Origin: Elgaria multicarinata webbii
Taxonomy: Eukaryota > Chordata > Lepidosauria > Squamata > Anguidae
NCBI RefSeq assembly: GCF_023053635.1
Contig: NC_086172.1
Coordinates: forward strand, 22,535,501-22,599,500
Direction: 5' to 3'
DNA length: 64,000 nt
Shown in pieces: positions 11,264 through 22,154 of this stretch; the stretch's first letter is position 1; every line of letters starts with the position of its first letter. The notes under the pieces were generated by a model that did no database searches, had not been told where the DNA came from, and saw nothing but the letters and a program-made list of their open reading frames with translations. The position numbers and the translations under genes were made by a program.

Positions 11264-12777
11264 TTAAATCTTTGATACGAGAGGAGGAGTGGATGATATC
11301 CTCCATGCCGTCATCTTGAGGGTCGACGGGTTTGCGTGTCGAACCCTGCCCTGGTGTCGAGACAACAGTGTCGGTATCGGCGGGAGTCTGATGTAATTCC
11401 CGTCCGACAGTCGAAGGGCGTGGAGAACCACGTCTGTCGAGGCCACCATGGTGTGATAAGGATGCAGTCCGACCTGTCCGACTGGATTTTGGCCAGCACC
11501 TTCGTCAACAGTGGAAACAGAGGAAAGATGTAAAGAAGATTTCCTTTCCAGGTTCTGGTGAAAGCATCTCCTAGCGAGTGCTTTCCCCTTCCTGCTCTGC
11601 TGCAGAACCTGGAACAAGCTGCGTTTTCTTCGGTAGCGAAGACATCGACAGCAGGGAGGCTCCAGTACCGAAAGAGAACGTCTCTTACTTCGGTATCGAG
11701 CTCCCATTCGTGGTCGACGTGGAAAGACCTGCTGAGGGCGTCCGCGATGATGTTTTCATTGCCCGCTACATGGGTCGCCGTCAGGTGAGTATTTCTCTTT
11801 ATGCACCAGTTCCAAATCCTGAGTGCCGATCGATTCAGAGAATGAGACCTTGTCCCACCTTGTCTGTTGATGTACGCCACTACTGTGGTGTTGTCTGTTG
11901 CGATCAGGACGATTCAGCCCTCGATCAATTGTGAAAAAATTCTTATTGCATTCTCCACCGCTAGCAGTTCTAGGTGGTAGATATGATGTTCCCTCTGGGA
12001 AGGAGGCCAACGGCCCTGAGTTGTGAGGGAGTCGCAGTGTGCTCCCCATCCGATCAACGATGCATCCGTCGTGATCGTTACCAAAGGAGTGTTTCGAAGA
12101 TCGAAAGTTCTTAAAACCCAGGCTTGCAATATTCTCATTCTGAGTCTTGCAAACCTGATGATTGCATCAAGCCTAATAGTCTCTGAATTGTCCATGCCGA
12201 AACTTTTCGGCGGCTCTCGGTATCGATGGCTAACTGCTGTAAGGTGTTCGCTCTGGTCGACGGTAAGTATGCTCTCCCATCTTGAGACGACAGAGTTACC
12301 CCTATAAAGTCGAGCTTCTGATGTGGGGTCAAGATGGATTTCTCCTCGTTGACCCACAAACCCAACAAGTCCAACAGGTTGAGGGTGGTTGAAATGTCCT
12401 TCTGGAGCGTGCAACTGCTGTCCGCTACCAGAAGCCAATCGTCCAAGTGTAGGAGCTGCAGAATAAAAGTAACCGTTGTCATACGGAACTTCCTTGGAAT
12501 GATGAATTTGTTTAACTGCTTTAAGTCCATGATCGGCCGAAGACCTCATATTTCTTCGGGACCGTGAAGTAGCGCGAGAAAAAACCCTGGTTGAGTTCCT
12601 CTGCGGGTACGGGAGAGATGGCTCTCTTCGATAGCAGAGGTCTGTACCTCCGGAAGCAGAGGAAGGGATGGCGCCGTTACTTTCACCCCCGAAGAAGGAG
12701 GAAGGACATCGAGCTCGATGGCATACCCCGAGTTGATGATAGTGAGCATGCAGGAGTCTGATGTCATTGACTCCCAT
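11264..12777 (-). pseudogene. DIRS reverse transcriptase / RNase H remnant (inner element)
   Basis: Recognisable parts are an RT segment with an LDDWLL catalytic-type block, an RNase H-like segment with TTDASLIGWGAHCDS and NIIADALSR, and the DIRS-typical tail containing VDVFATEENA and ITPWWPRQTWF. The order RT, RNase H, tail before the recombinase is that of DIRS retrotransposons. Part of a fossil element. Confidence 0.82.
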
Positions 12778-13848
12778 TGATGGTAATGGGGTGCTAGGCG
12801 GTTCGCAAAGGGAGGTGGACGTGGGACAAAGAAGTCAAAGTCGCTGCTTCTTGGTGAAGTCAGGCTGACGCTTGTCTTGTTGAAATGTAGACTGATATGG
12901 CCGCTTACTCTGGAGTTGTTGTTGTTGCTGCCTCTGTTGGCTTTGATAGTAGGGCCGCTGCTGTTGTTGTTAAGCAGGCGGTCTTGTTCACCGTCTCAGC
13001 TTGTATTGGGCAGGCTGAGCAGAAAAACTTATTTTCTTGGCTGTTGTGCAAGCCTTGTATATAGAGTCCAAGGTCTTGTCCATCTTGCTATTAAACAAGC
13101 CCTCGCCATCGTAAGGCATGTTCTCAATCCTGGCTTTGGTGTCATGAGCCAGATTAGCGGAGCGGAGCCAAGCATGTCTCCTCAAGGACACGGGTCCCAT
13201 CATCGACTTGGAATGGCAGTCAACTTGGTGTCGCGCTGTCGACACTTGTTGCCTGGCTATGGCTGAAGCTTCACTTTGGAAGACTCGTGCCCGCTCTTTT
13301 TTGTCCTCTGGGAGATGTTCACCTAGTGATCCTATTTTCTCCCAGAGGAAGAGCTGGTATCGTGCCATGGTAGCCTCGTAGGCTGATGCCCAAAGAAGCA
13401 GAGGAGTAAATCCTCCGGCCCGTAAGGTCCAACTTTCTGCCCTCTCTGTCCACGGGTGCAGAATGTGCCTTCTGTGAGCGGCCTTGAGCCGACTCACTAC
13501 GATCGAATTAGGTTTGGGATGTTGGACCAGAAACTGTACATTTTCTTGTTAGACTCGATAGAGGGTCTCTAGCCTTTACGATGTGGCTTGAGACATAGCC
13601 GGTGTTTTCCAGAATAATTGAGCCATTTGCTTTAAAGCATGTGGTGCTGGATCACCAGTCCTAATGCCTGAGCCATTCTAAGCATATGGTCAGAAGATCT
13701 GACCGTATCGTCGGAAGGGGAAGAAGGGTCGTTGTCATGAACCTCATCTTATGGTGAAGGCATCGATGGAGTAGCCGACAACCCCAATTCAGAATCCGAT
13801 GAATAATTTTCTTCAGGCAAGGATACTGTAACCACCTGGAGGCATACA

Positions 13849-14085
13849 TGCTCCGTCAGTATCGTGGTAACCGCGGCAGTTGATGCCGATGGCTGTGTAC
13901 GGTGTCGAGGCGTCGACACCGTGGACATTGGTGGGCGGGCGGTGGAGGCAGCGGTAGATGACACATGCTCCGTCGGTATCGTGGTAACCGCGGCAGTCGA
14001 TGCCGATGGCTGCGTACGGTGTCGAGGCGTCGACACCGTGGACATTGGTGGGCGGGCGGTGGAGGCAGCGGTAGATGACACACCC
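13849..14085 (-). repeat. Two tandem units of 118 bp in the DIRS Gag region
   Basis: The block beginning CTCCGTCAGTATCGTGGTAA at 13849 is repeated at 13967 with only a few changes. On the minus strand the unit encodes a proline/threonine-rich stretch with STAASTARPPMSTVSTPRHR. Confidence 0.88.
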
Positions 14086-14405
14086 TCGATGTAAGCGAAG
14101 GGTGCGCATAATACTCTTCTTGAGGGTACTGGTGGTCACCCTGGAAGTGGGTGATATCGATCCCATTCCGAAGGCGGTAGAGGGATTAGTCCCTGAACCT
14201 CTCACGGCCTGGTAGGCTCTCAGAAAGAGGCCGCTGAAGCCGAATCCCGCAACTCGCCCTCCGATAGACTGGGAGGGTGCGTCGGTACCGTAGCCATCGG
14301 TAGCGGCTGGAATCTCGATACCGAGGGAGGCCTCGGTATCGAAGCGGTCGGTATGACAGGAGGAGTAGAGTGACTCCTAGCCGGTTCCGCCGCTCCATTT
14401 CCGAA

Positions 14406-15065
14406 GAAGATTTGGGAGTCCGGGCCTTTTTTGGAGATTTTCCTGGCCGCGGAATTCGCCAGTGACCGTCCAGGCGTTAGGGGTATCTGAGCCCTATTAG
14501 CCGCTCTGGAATATTCAGGCACCTCAGTGCAACAGTCATCAACGGACTTACTGGCTGCCGTTTTGTCGATCGTCGAAGATTTGGGAGCCCGGGCCTTTTT
14601 TTGGAGACTTTCCTGGCCGCGGAACTCGCCAGTGACCGTCCAGGCGTTAGGGGTATCTGAGCCCTATTAGCCGCTCTGGAATATTCAGGCACCTCAGTGC
14701 AACGGTCATCAACGGACTTACTGGCTGCCGTTTTGTCGATCGTCGAAGATTTGGGAGCCCGGGCCTTTTTTGGAGATTTTCCTGGCCGCGGAACTCGCCA
14801 GTGACCGTCCAGGCGTTAGGGGTATCTGAGCCCTATTAGCCGCTCTGGAATATTCAGGCACCTCAGTGCAACGGTCATCAACGGACTTACTGGCTGCCGT
14901 TTTGTCCATCATTGAAGATTTGGGAGTCCGGGCCCTTTTGGAGATTTTCCTGGCCGCGGAACTCACCAGTGACCGTCCAGGCGTTAGGGGTATCTGAGCC
15001 CTATTAGCCGCTCTGGAATTCTCAGGCACCTCAGTGCAACGGTCATCAACGGTCTTACTGGCTGC
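14406..15065 (-). repeat. Four tandem units of about 169-170 bp in the DIRS Gag region
   Basis: The GAAGATTTGGGAG start of the unit recurs at 14406, 14575, 14745 and 14914. Each unit contains CCAGGCGTTAGGGGTATCTG and, on the minus strand, the block RAANRAQIPLTPGRSL. Units are nearly identical, so the expansion is recent. A shorter array with a period of about 33 bp (ACGGACTTACTGGCTGCCG) follows at about 15045-15135. Confidence 0.9.
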
Positions 15066-17400
15066 CGTTTTGTCGGTAACGGACTTACTCGCTGCCGTTT
15101 TGTCGGTAACGGACTTACTGACTGCCGTTTTATCCATAGTAGGAGCCTCCGTGGCTCTGAGAGCTTTTTCCCCCCAAGATGGAGGGAAGTCGTCAGCTCT
15201 GCTTTTCCTCGTTTGTTTTGTAAACGACATGCAGTGATAGCAGGCCTCAACGATATGGCCTTAGCACAAACAAAGGACACAGAGGGAGTGTCCGTCAATA
15301 GGTGGAAGCTTAGCCCCACACTTCACACACTTCGTAAACGGGGCTTCAACTGCCATACAGGCCTCACGTGACCGAAGTCGCTGAGGAAAACTATCTACAA
15401 TATTTATTTATTTATTTTTAATATAAGAAAAGTAGTAAGAAGAGTCTTAGAAAAAGATCGAAAAACGAAGAAGATCGTAAAAGAGAAAATAAAGTTAATA
15501 AGAAAAACGCTAGAGGTTCGGTTAAACAGGTCTGTGCACAATGGCGGACGACGAAGAACTGAGGTAAGGGCGGGAACCCCATGGACATGCACGGTAGCGT
15601 GGGGGAGGGGTTCCCGCCAAAAACGTTCCACTCAGCTATAGAAGGTTCCGGTCTGGTCTCTGCGCAGGCGCAAAGCCCATATGTGTGATGCATAGAGACC
15701 ACGAAGAAGAACGTGCTCCCAGATATGGGTTACATTCCCAGTAAACCCCTCAATCCAGAGATCATCGCCAGTCAGCATAGTGGTAGTGCATTTTTGGTGC
15801 TGGCGCCCAAGTGTGATATCTGTCCCATTCTCTGTCATATGGGTAGTGATGATATGCCTCCAACTGTCCAGACCTAATTGTGTCCGGAGAAGCATCCCAA
15901 ATCCTGCGATCGGCTGGTCTACGTTCCACTGGCAGTGGCGACCTGCCCCTATACTTGGGTAGTCGTGGTGGTGTTGAAACTCTAATCTCGCCCTCTGATG
16001 TCAAGGCAGTGGGGATTGGCTCCGATCTTGGTACCGATGACATTCTGGTTAATGGGTCTGAAATAGGTTCTTCCCTCGATAGTGAGGATGGTCGAGTTGG
16101 TACTGGGGAGGCTAGAAGTGGCGGAGGGGAAGGAATCTGAAGTTGAATGATCTCTGGCGATCCTCTTACAGCAGATGATTCCTTCATTTCGTTCTTCTTT
16201 TTCTTTTGACCTCCTAACGAGGGCTTTTCTTGGCCACTGAAAGTACCAGAGATCTACGCGGAGTGGGTGGATTGGTACAACCCATTGTTAGAGTCGGAGA
16301 CCGAGAATTATTTGAAGGTATTGGTTGAGCTGCTTCTGCCATAGTTAGACCTGACTTGGATGTTGTTGGTTTACACAAGTCAACTGCTTCCAACTCTCTC
16401 CTCTAGAATACTGCCTTTAGGCAGTCTGAGTGATTCTTCTTCGTCTGTTTCATGAAATTCATACAATGGTGGCACGTCTCAACTACATGTGCTTTCCCCA
16501 AACAGATCAAGCAAAGTGAATGTCCGTCTGTTGGGCGAAGTTTACTTCCACACCTGATGCATTTGCAAAAAGGCCATATGCTCAATGGAGCTGACTGAAC
16601 TTGTCCAACGATGGAACTTTCCAAACTGGATTTAAACTATATAATATATCATTTATAATTTTATATAATTTATATATAAACTATATGTACAAGCAAGTAA
16701 AAACGAGTAACAACTCAGCTAAACAAAGAAAAATCAAGGAGAAAGGGCCCTTTCCAAGAGAAAGAGCAGGAGTTCCCGATGAAGCGTCCTATCACTAGGC
16801 AGTCGAAAGAGAACTGAGGAAAGTGGCGGGAACCCGTTAGGACATGCACAATGGACAGTGGGGGAGGGCTCCCACAAAAACGTTTTCCTCAGCTATAGGA
16901 GACCCGAAATGAGGCTCAGTGGAGGCGCAGAGCCCATATGTGTGATGCACAGAGACCATGAAGAAGAATTCTAGATATATGGTTTTTTTTTAATATCAGC
17001 AGATAGGAAAAGAATTTCCATCCTTCTCTTCCAAATAACAATACACATGAGAGAAACATCTGTGTGCTCAAATCTGCAGCAAGTTTTTAAGTTATCGTCA
17101 TGATTTTTAAAAAAGTTGCGGCACCTATTACATCCCAAATGATAATTTCTGATTATTACAATATGCTTACACAACTGCTTTTCAGTTGTATAATATTCCA
17201 TCTATAAATTTAGATATGCATGTATTTGTGGCAAGCTCAATACACAGATGGAAATGCTAGGAAATTCACATTGTACTATATTTTGGCTCCCTAAAGCTTG
17301 AAATGTGCTAGGCTTTAAACACCACCACCACCACAACAACATGCAAATAACGTGCTAGTGAATCTTCACTCTTCAGCTAGGATAAGAAATTCTACAGTAC

Positions 17401-17464
17401 CTTTGAATATTGTGGTTTTCCATCTTCATAATGAATTTCTACATAATCAGAGGACAATAAATCA
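17401..17464 (-). CDS. ADAM23: ADAM23 exon 4 (prodomain)
   Basis: The 64-bp exon completes the asparagine codon split after exon 3 and encodes DLLSSDYVEIHYEDGKPQYS followed by K, a strongly conserved prodomain block in ADAM22/23-type proteins. Splice sites are TTTGCAG/TGATTT and TCAAAG/GTACTG. The donor, GTACTG, is weaker than the GTAAGT-type donors of the other introns here. This exon borders the 15-kb intron 4 that carries the nested DIRS elements, so its splicing depends on defining a short exon next to a long repeat-filled intron. Confidence 0.94.
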
Positions 17465-18277
17465 CTGCAAAGAAATGAGAGAGAGTATATATAGTTCTTT
17501 AAACAATACTGCTAGAAAATCTGCATGTACACAGACTAATTGTATCTATCAAACATTTTGACTATTCACTGTGGAAACGTGAATCTAAAAGAATAAAATA
17601 ATATTTGCATTATTATCATTGCAAATATCAACAAAGTTGTATGTAATTTTTACAAATTAATTTCTATGAAATTTTCAATTAAACTTATTTTACTACGATG
17701 CAGATTTGTCTACCATTACATTATTATTGACTTAATATCCAACTGACCTATCTTACCTAAAGAATCGGGAGAGCAATCCTATGGTTCCTAGACAGCATCC
17801 CAGGGACCATAGCAGAGTGTCCCCCCGTCCCCTTCCCCCACCTTCTCACAACTGCTACGGAAAGAACTGCACCTGGCCATAAAGCAGGGTCAGGTGATTA
17901 TAGATACTAAAATCCAAGTTCTAAATCTCATGCTTTTGTCACACTCTGTAACAAACGATAAATAGAACCTAAAGGGATGAGACAGACAGATTAAAAATTA
18001 TTTGCTTTCCCTATAGGAGTGAATACCAGTCATTCACTTATATGGGAGAAAGTAAAGTAGTATACTTAGGAGCAGTGTTGAAAAGTCCCCCAAACCTGAT
18101 ATTGGTGAGCCAGGACACAATTGAAAGAGGGAAGGGAGAACAAAGGGACAGAATTCATTTATGTAAAGATCTATTGTATATGCACAGAGAGGGTTTCCTC
18201 CAACATAAATGACCTTCCACCAATCCAATCAAACCAGTGATAATGGCATGCACTGTATTAGTGTGACAGGTGACAGA

Positions 18278-18418
18278 GGCCGTAGCTAGACCTAAGGTTT
18301 ATCCCAGGATCATCCCGGGTTCATCCCTGCCTGAGCGCTGGATGCCCTGTGTGGCACTTAGATGAACAGGTTTGACCCCAAGACAATCCTGGGATAAACC
18401 TTAGGTCTAGCTACGGCC
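18278..18418. mobile_element. Palindromic MITE, AGCTAGACCTAAGG family (copy 2)
   Basis: Inverted ends GGCCGTAGCTAGACCTAAGG and its mirror enclose a core with CCTGCCTGAGCGCTGGATGC. Length is 141 bp. It lies in intron 3 of ADAM23. It is closest to the copy at 59780-59912, sharing the same core variant. Confidence 0.85.
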
Positions 18419-20689
18419 TAAGTTAATTTTAAAAAACAAAAACAAATTACATCTCATAATTAAAAAAATAGATTGTATTTGTGAACTAAAGTGGATTCTC
18501 CATAATTTTCTAAAAAAAAAGCTTTTTAAAAAGTCTTTTAAGCTTTTATTCCCTTTGATGCCTCTTCCCATCTACTTATTTGCCTACTTTGCCTATCTCC
18601 AAAATAAAACAACTCTGGTCCAACAAAACACCTACGAATCTCTTATGCTTTACAGTCTTTTGATGCACACTTTTTGTGGGTGACAGAAGATAATAAAAAA
18701 AGTGCCTCTTGATGTCATTTCCTTTAACGTGCTGAAACACTGATGTTGGTTGGGTCCTGGAACCTAAATGTTTCCAGTTCAACATTTTTGAGGAAAAGTT
18801 AGTGGTAAGTGACCGTTTGCTAATATGGTGGCCCACACTGTTTAAATAACTTGAGTTGTTGGAACCCCAATAATGTTATACATTTGTTTTCTCTCTTCAA
18901 AAACACTCAAACTGCTGACGAATAATTGAAATCAGATCTCAACTAAATTTCAAAAAGCAGATGATGCTTCTGTATAGAAAAACAATTGTGCTGATTCTTC
19001 CCCTCCAGCCCTTGCACAACATTGCTCCACTAGAATATGAACGATAACTAAAACCTAACCCATTCAGCTAATAGAGATACATATATTGCACCTTCAGGCA
19101 ACCTGAGATGAGAGCACACAACACAGTAATACAGTATGTGTGTGGATTCACACTCTGCAGCAGAGGGAACACAGCCATTTCCCAAATATGTGTGGGAGAG
19201 CACCACATCACTGTCCCTTCACATGAACGCACACACGTAGGGGGGAAAAGTTGTGGTGGTGATATGTTGTGGCTGGGCTACCTAGCATGTATTTTCCTAG
19301 ATACTCAGGAATACCCATCTCAGGCCTTTGGACACAAACACCTACCAGAAACCAACACTGCAACTACAATAGGAGTGCAGGATAGAGCCCCTTAACTACC
19401 CTCCTCCCCCACCCCTTCAGCAGGTAATAGTAGATATGTGCTCAACTAGCACTAATGGACTTGGTCAAAATGTAATCAGTCCCCACCAAACAAGATCATG
19501 CAATATCTATTAAAAAATCTATTTCTAAATACTTAAAAGATATACTCTGGCCGAAAAAACAATTCTAACGATAAAATTAGCTATTCTGTAAAATGTCAAA
19601 TCTAGTTCAAATACCTACATCATGAAGTATTATCCTAGCTGCAATTTCATGATTTAAACTTTGTATTGAAGAAAAAAATACAAATAAAGACAATTCTAAA
19701 CATGTCTATTCAGAATTAAGTTCAATTAAGTTCAATAGGGCATCCTCCCAGATAAATGGATATACTGTAGCATTGCAGCCTTATTACTTGTGTCTTGATC
19801 CATGAATACTCAAGAACTAATGGAAAATAATATAGAATTAACTTTTCTGACCTCACAAACCATTTGGATCCTTCTCATGAATATGTCAAGAAAATATTGC
19901 CACTATTAGGTTGTACAATTTATCAGTACGAACCATCAACACATTGTGAACTAACACAACTACTACTCTGGTACTCAGGACACTGACCTGCTCACTCAAC
20001 TTTCAGCTGTGTTTGGGGATTATGTTTTATATGAGCAGTGGGCACCTGCCTACTGACAACTATTGCAACATGTTTTCTCACGCTGAAGTAAATTTTGTAT
20101 ATGTTTGGAATCAAGTATATTTATATTTCATTGTCAGTTCAAAAATATCTAATTAAATTCAGAAAAATCTGAAAAAATGCAGACAAGTGATTTGGAGTAA
20201 GAAGAAAGGCACGGAAGCATTGCTTTACCTCAAATCTAACACTAAACTTTGGGAAGGGGGAGAAGAAGGAGGAGCTGATTTATCTCCCCTAAAACCTACA
20301 AGCTGACTAAGGAAGGAATGCATCAGATCCCCTCAACAAAACATAGTTCCTTGGTTGGAGTGGAAGAACTGAAGCATTCCTTACTTTCATCTTCAGCATG
20401 TAGCACTAATCACTTTGGTGATTTTCAGGAATGTCTATACCTCCACCTTCTCACCATTTCATCCATTATAGCTACTGCTGCTATGGAATAAAAAAGGGTT
20501 AGGCCCATGCCTACATTTCCATTGCCCTATGCTCACCATGATACATGAATGCAGGTTTGAGGGAACGAGGGCAGAAGGAGTGATGAATGGGAGATAGTTG
20601 AAGCATGGGAGGACAGGGGGACACTAAAGCTAGCACTGGAATTCCTACCCCCTCCCAAAAAAAAATTCCCACATCTACCCCATTCATAA
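18419..20689. other. Intron 3 DNA, nothing recognised (also 16969-17400 and 17465-18277)
   Basis: AT-rich sequence. The only open frames are short and have no recognisable protein. No clear mobile element seen. Confidence 0.5.
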
Positions 20690-21070
20690 AATGTCACATA
20701 TTGCTACCCATAGTTCAGAATGCTGAAGCCAGATTTGTGTCCAGGCTCAGCTGGACAGATCATATTAGGCCAATTTTGTTCCAACTTCAGCGGCTTCCAA
20801 TTTGTGTCTGGGATTAATTCAAGATGCAAGTTCTGGTCTTTAAAGCCCTAAACAGCCTGTGACCAGGTTATCTCATTAATTATCTACTCCCATATGAACC
20901 TGCTAAGGATTTGCATTCAGTTACAAAAGCCTTTCTTGTTGTCGCTTTGCCAACAGAAGTGTGACTGGTGAGGACAAGAGAGAGGACCTATTCAGTTGTG
21001 GAAGTTTGTCAGGGGCCCTTTTGCTTGCTTTTAAATGGACTGAAGACTGTTTCATTTGAGTCAGGACCTA
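20690..21070 (+). mobile_element. L2 LINE fragment (C-terminal ORF2)
   Basis: Decayed frames read VQNAEARFVSR, DHIRPILFQLQRLPI and INYLLPYEP, matching the C-terminal part of reptile L2 ORF2 and the L2 copy at 33340-34148. Confidence 0.7.
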
Positions 21071-21124
21071 TGCTGACGCAACAGCCCTGACGCTGCTGTG
21101 TGCCCTGTGCCCGGTTCCTCACGT

Positions 21125-21345
21125 TTACTCGCTAGGAGCCAGGACTATACCGGGATGGCTGCCCACACATCCTGCAGTCTCGGGACCACCGGAAAAAGCG
21201 AGAAAAATGTGTAGGGCTGTATCCCAGAGAAATGCAGGGATCATCCCTCCCTGCTCCTGGGATCCCCTGTGCATCATGTGGACACACAGGGACGATCCCG
21301 GGATATTGCCCCATCTAGCCATGCCCTGCATCTGGAAGGCCATAG
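21125..21345. mobile_element. Decayed relative of the PIF-like GC-rich family
   Basis: TGCTCCTGGGATCCCCTGTG, GACGATCCCGGGATA and TCTAGCCATGCCCT are close to blocks in the 29762-30331 element and the smaller MITEs. The ends are not clear, so limits are approximate. Confidence 0.5.
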
Positions 21346-21619
21346 TATAGTTTGGATTCCTGGATCCAAGATCAGAGTCAGCACTCTGACCTCAGACCCA
21401 GGAGACCTCCCCTCCCCCATGCCTCAGCTAGATGGGTGAAAAAGCTTGTCTAGCTAAAATGCAGATCGGGAGAAGCGCGGATGTGAAGTTCACCTCCGCC
21501 ACTCCTCCCTTTCTGCATTGGATGGCCGTAAGCCTCCAAGTTCTCAAATGATTGCGAACTAAGTTACAATGATAATCAGTAACTTCTATAAGTGTGCATT
21601 TCATTAGTCTGGTACTATG

Positions 21620-22060
21620 TTATTATTATTATTATTTATTATTATTATTTATTTATATAGCACCATCAATGTACATGGTGCTGTACAGAGAAAAACAATA
21701 AACAGCAGGACCCTGCCGCATAGGCTTACATTCTAATAAAGTCATAATAAAACAATAAGGAGGGGAAGAGAATGCACCAAACAGGCAGTATAAGAGTCAG
21801 AACAAAATCAAGTTTTAAAAGCTTTAGGAAAAAGAAAAGTTTTTAGCTGAGCTTTAAAAGCTGCGATTGAACTTGTAGTTCTCAAATGTTCTGGAAGAGC
21901 GTTCCAGGCATAAGGGGCAGCCGAAGAAAATGGACGAAGCCGAGCAAGGGAAGTAGAGACCCTTGGGCAGGTGAGAAGCATGGCATCAGAGGAGCGAAGA
22001 GCACGAGCGGGGTAATAGTGTGAGATGAGAGAGGTTCTCTGTTTATATACAGACAACTAT
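21620..22060 (-). mobile_element. L2-type LINE 3' end
   Basis: The minus strand encodes SLARLRPFSSAAPYAWNALP and STSSIAAFKAQLKTFLF-like sequence, the L2 C-terminus, and then the 3' UTR with CAATGTACATGGTGCTGTAC (plus-strand reading) and a TTA-rich tail. It adjoins the 5' end of the CR1 copy at 22155. Confidence 0.85.
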
Positions 22061-22154
22061 GAAAATAAGAAAACAATGTGTCCCAGTAGCACATCACAAA
22101 TTATATATGCATTTTGCATTTATTCATTTACAGTGTTCTCTTACTCTGAAGCTT

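Larger units (their letters stand above)
12800..15230 (-). pseudogene. DIRS Gag-like region with tandem repeats (inner element)
   Basis: A helical block with RYQLFLWEKIGSLGEHLPED at about 13000-13500 matches the corresponding block FRYELFLLEKMSSLSVHLPE of the outer element. The upstream part is filled by direct repeats: four units of about 169-170 bp and two units of about 118 bp (see the repeat entries). Part of a fossil element. Confidence 0.75.
9825..15711 (-). mobile_element. Inner DIRS-type retrotransposon (young, broken), inserted in the outer DIRS element
   Basis: The terminal repeats at 9881-10009 and 15557-15685 are inverted and identical by eye over 129 bp. The internal complementary region at about 10126-10223 reads as the mirror of the left end joined to the mirror of the right end. 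Parts on the minus strand are Gag (about 12800-15230), reverse transcriptase and RNase H (about 11264-12777) and tyrosine recombinase (about 10250-11152), all of one DIRS lineage related to the outer element. No target duplication is seen at the ends, as expected for tyrosine-recombinase integration. The element is broken in several places. The flanking DNA on both sides is Gag-region sequence of the outer element. Confidence 0.9.
4583..16968 (-). mobile_element. Outer DIRS-type retrotransposon (old, broken; host to three insertions)
   Basis: The ends are inverted copies of each other: the GGGCTCTGCGCCT...GGTTCCCGCC block at about 4644-4770 reappears inverted at about 16803-16940. An internal complementary region at 4874-4963 joins the mirror images of the two ends, as in DIRS elements. 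On the minus strand the order is Gag-like (with a DGHSLCLICLGKAHVVETC zinc-finger-like segment near 16403-16624), reverse transcriptase remnant (6334-6750) and tyrosine recombinase (5063-5790), the DIRS order. The two terminal repeats differ at about twenty of 125 positions by eye, so this copy is old. It has many breaks and is shorter inside than the younger copy. It lies in intron 4 of ADAM23, in the same sense as the gene. Confidence 0.88.

Noticed and set aside
13849-15135. Regular repeats as a CRISPR array or satellite
   Set aside because: Units are contiguous, without spacers, and lie inside a DIRS Gag region; the genome is vertebrate.
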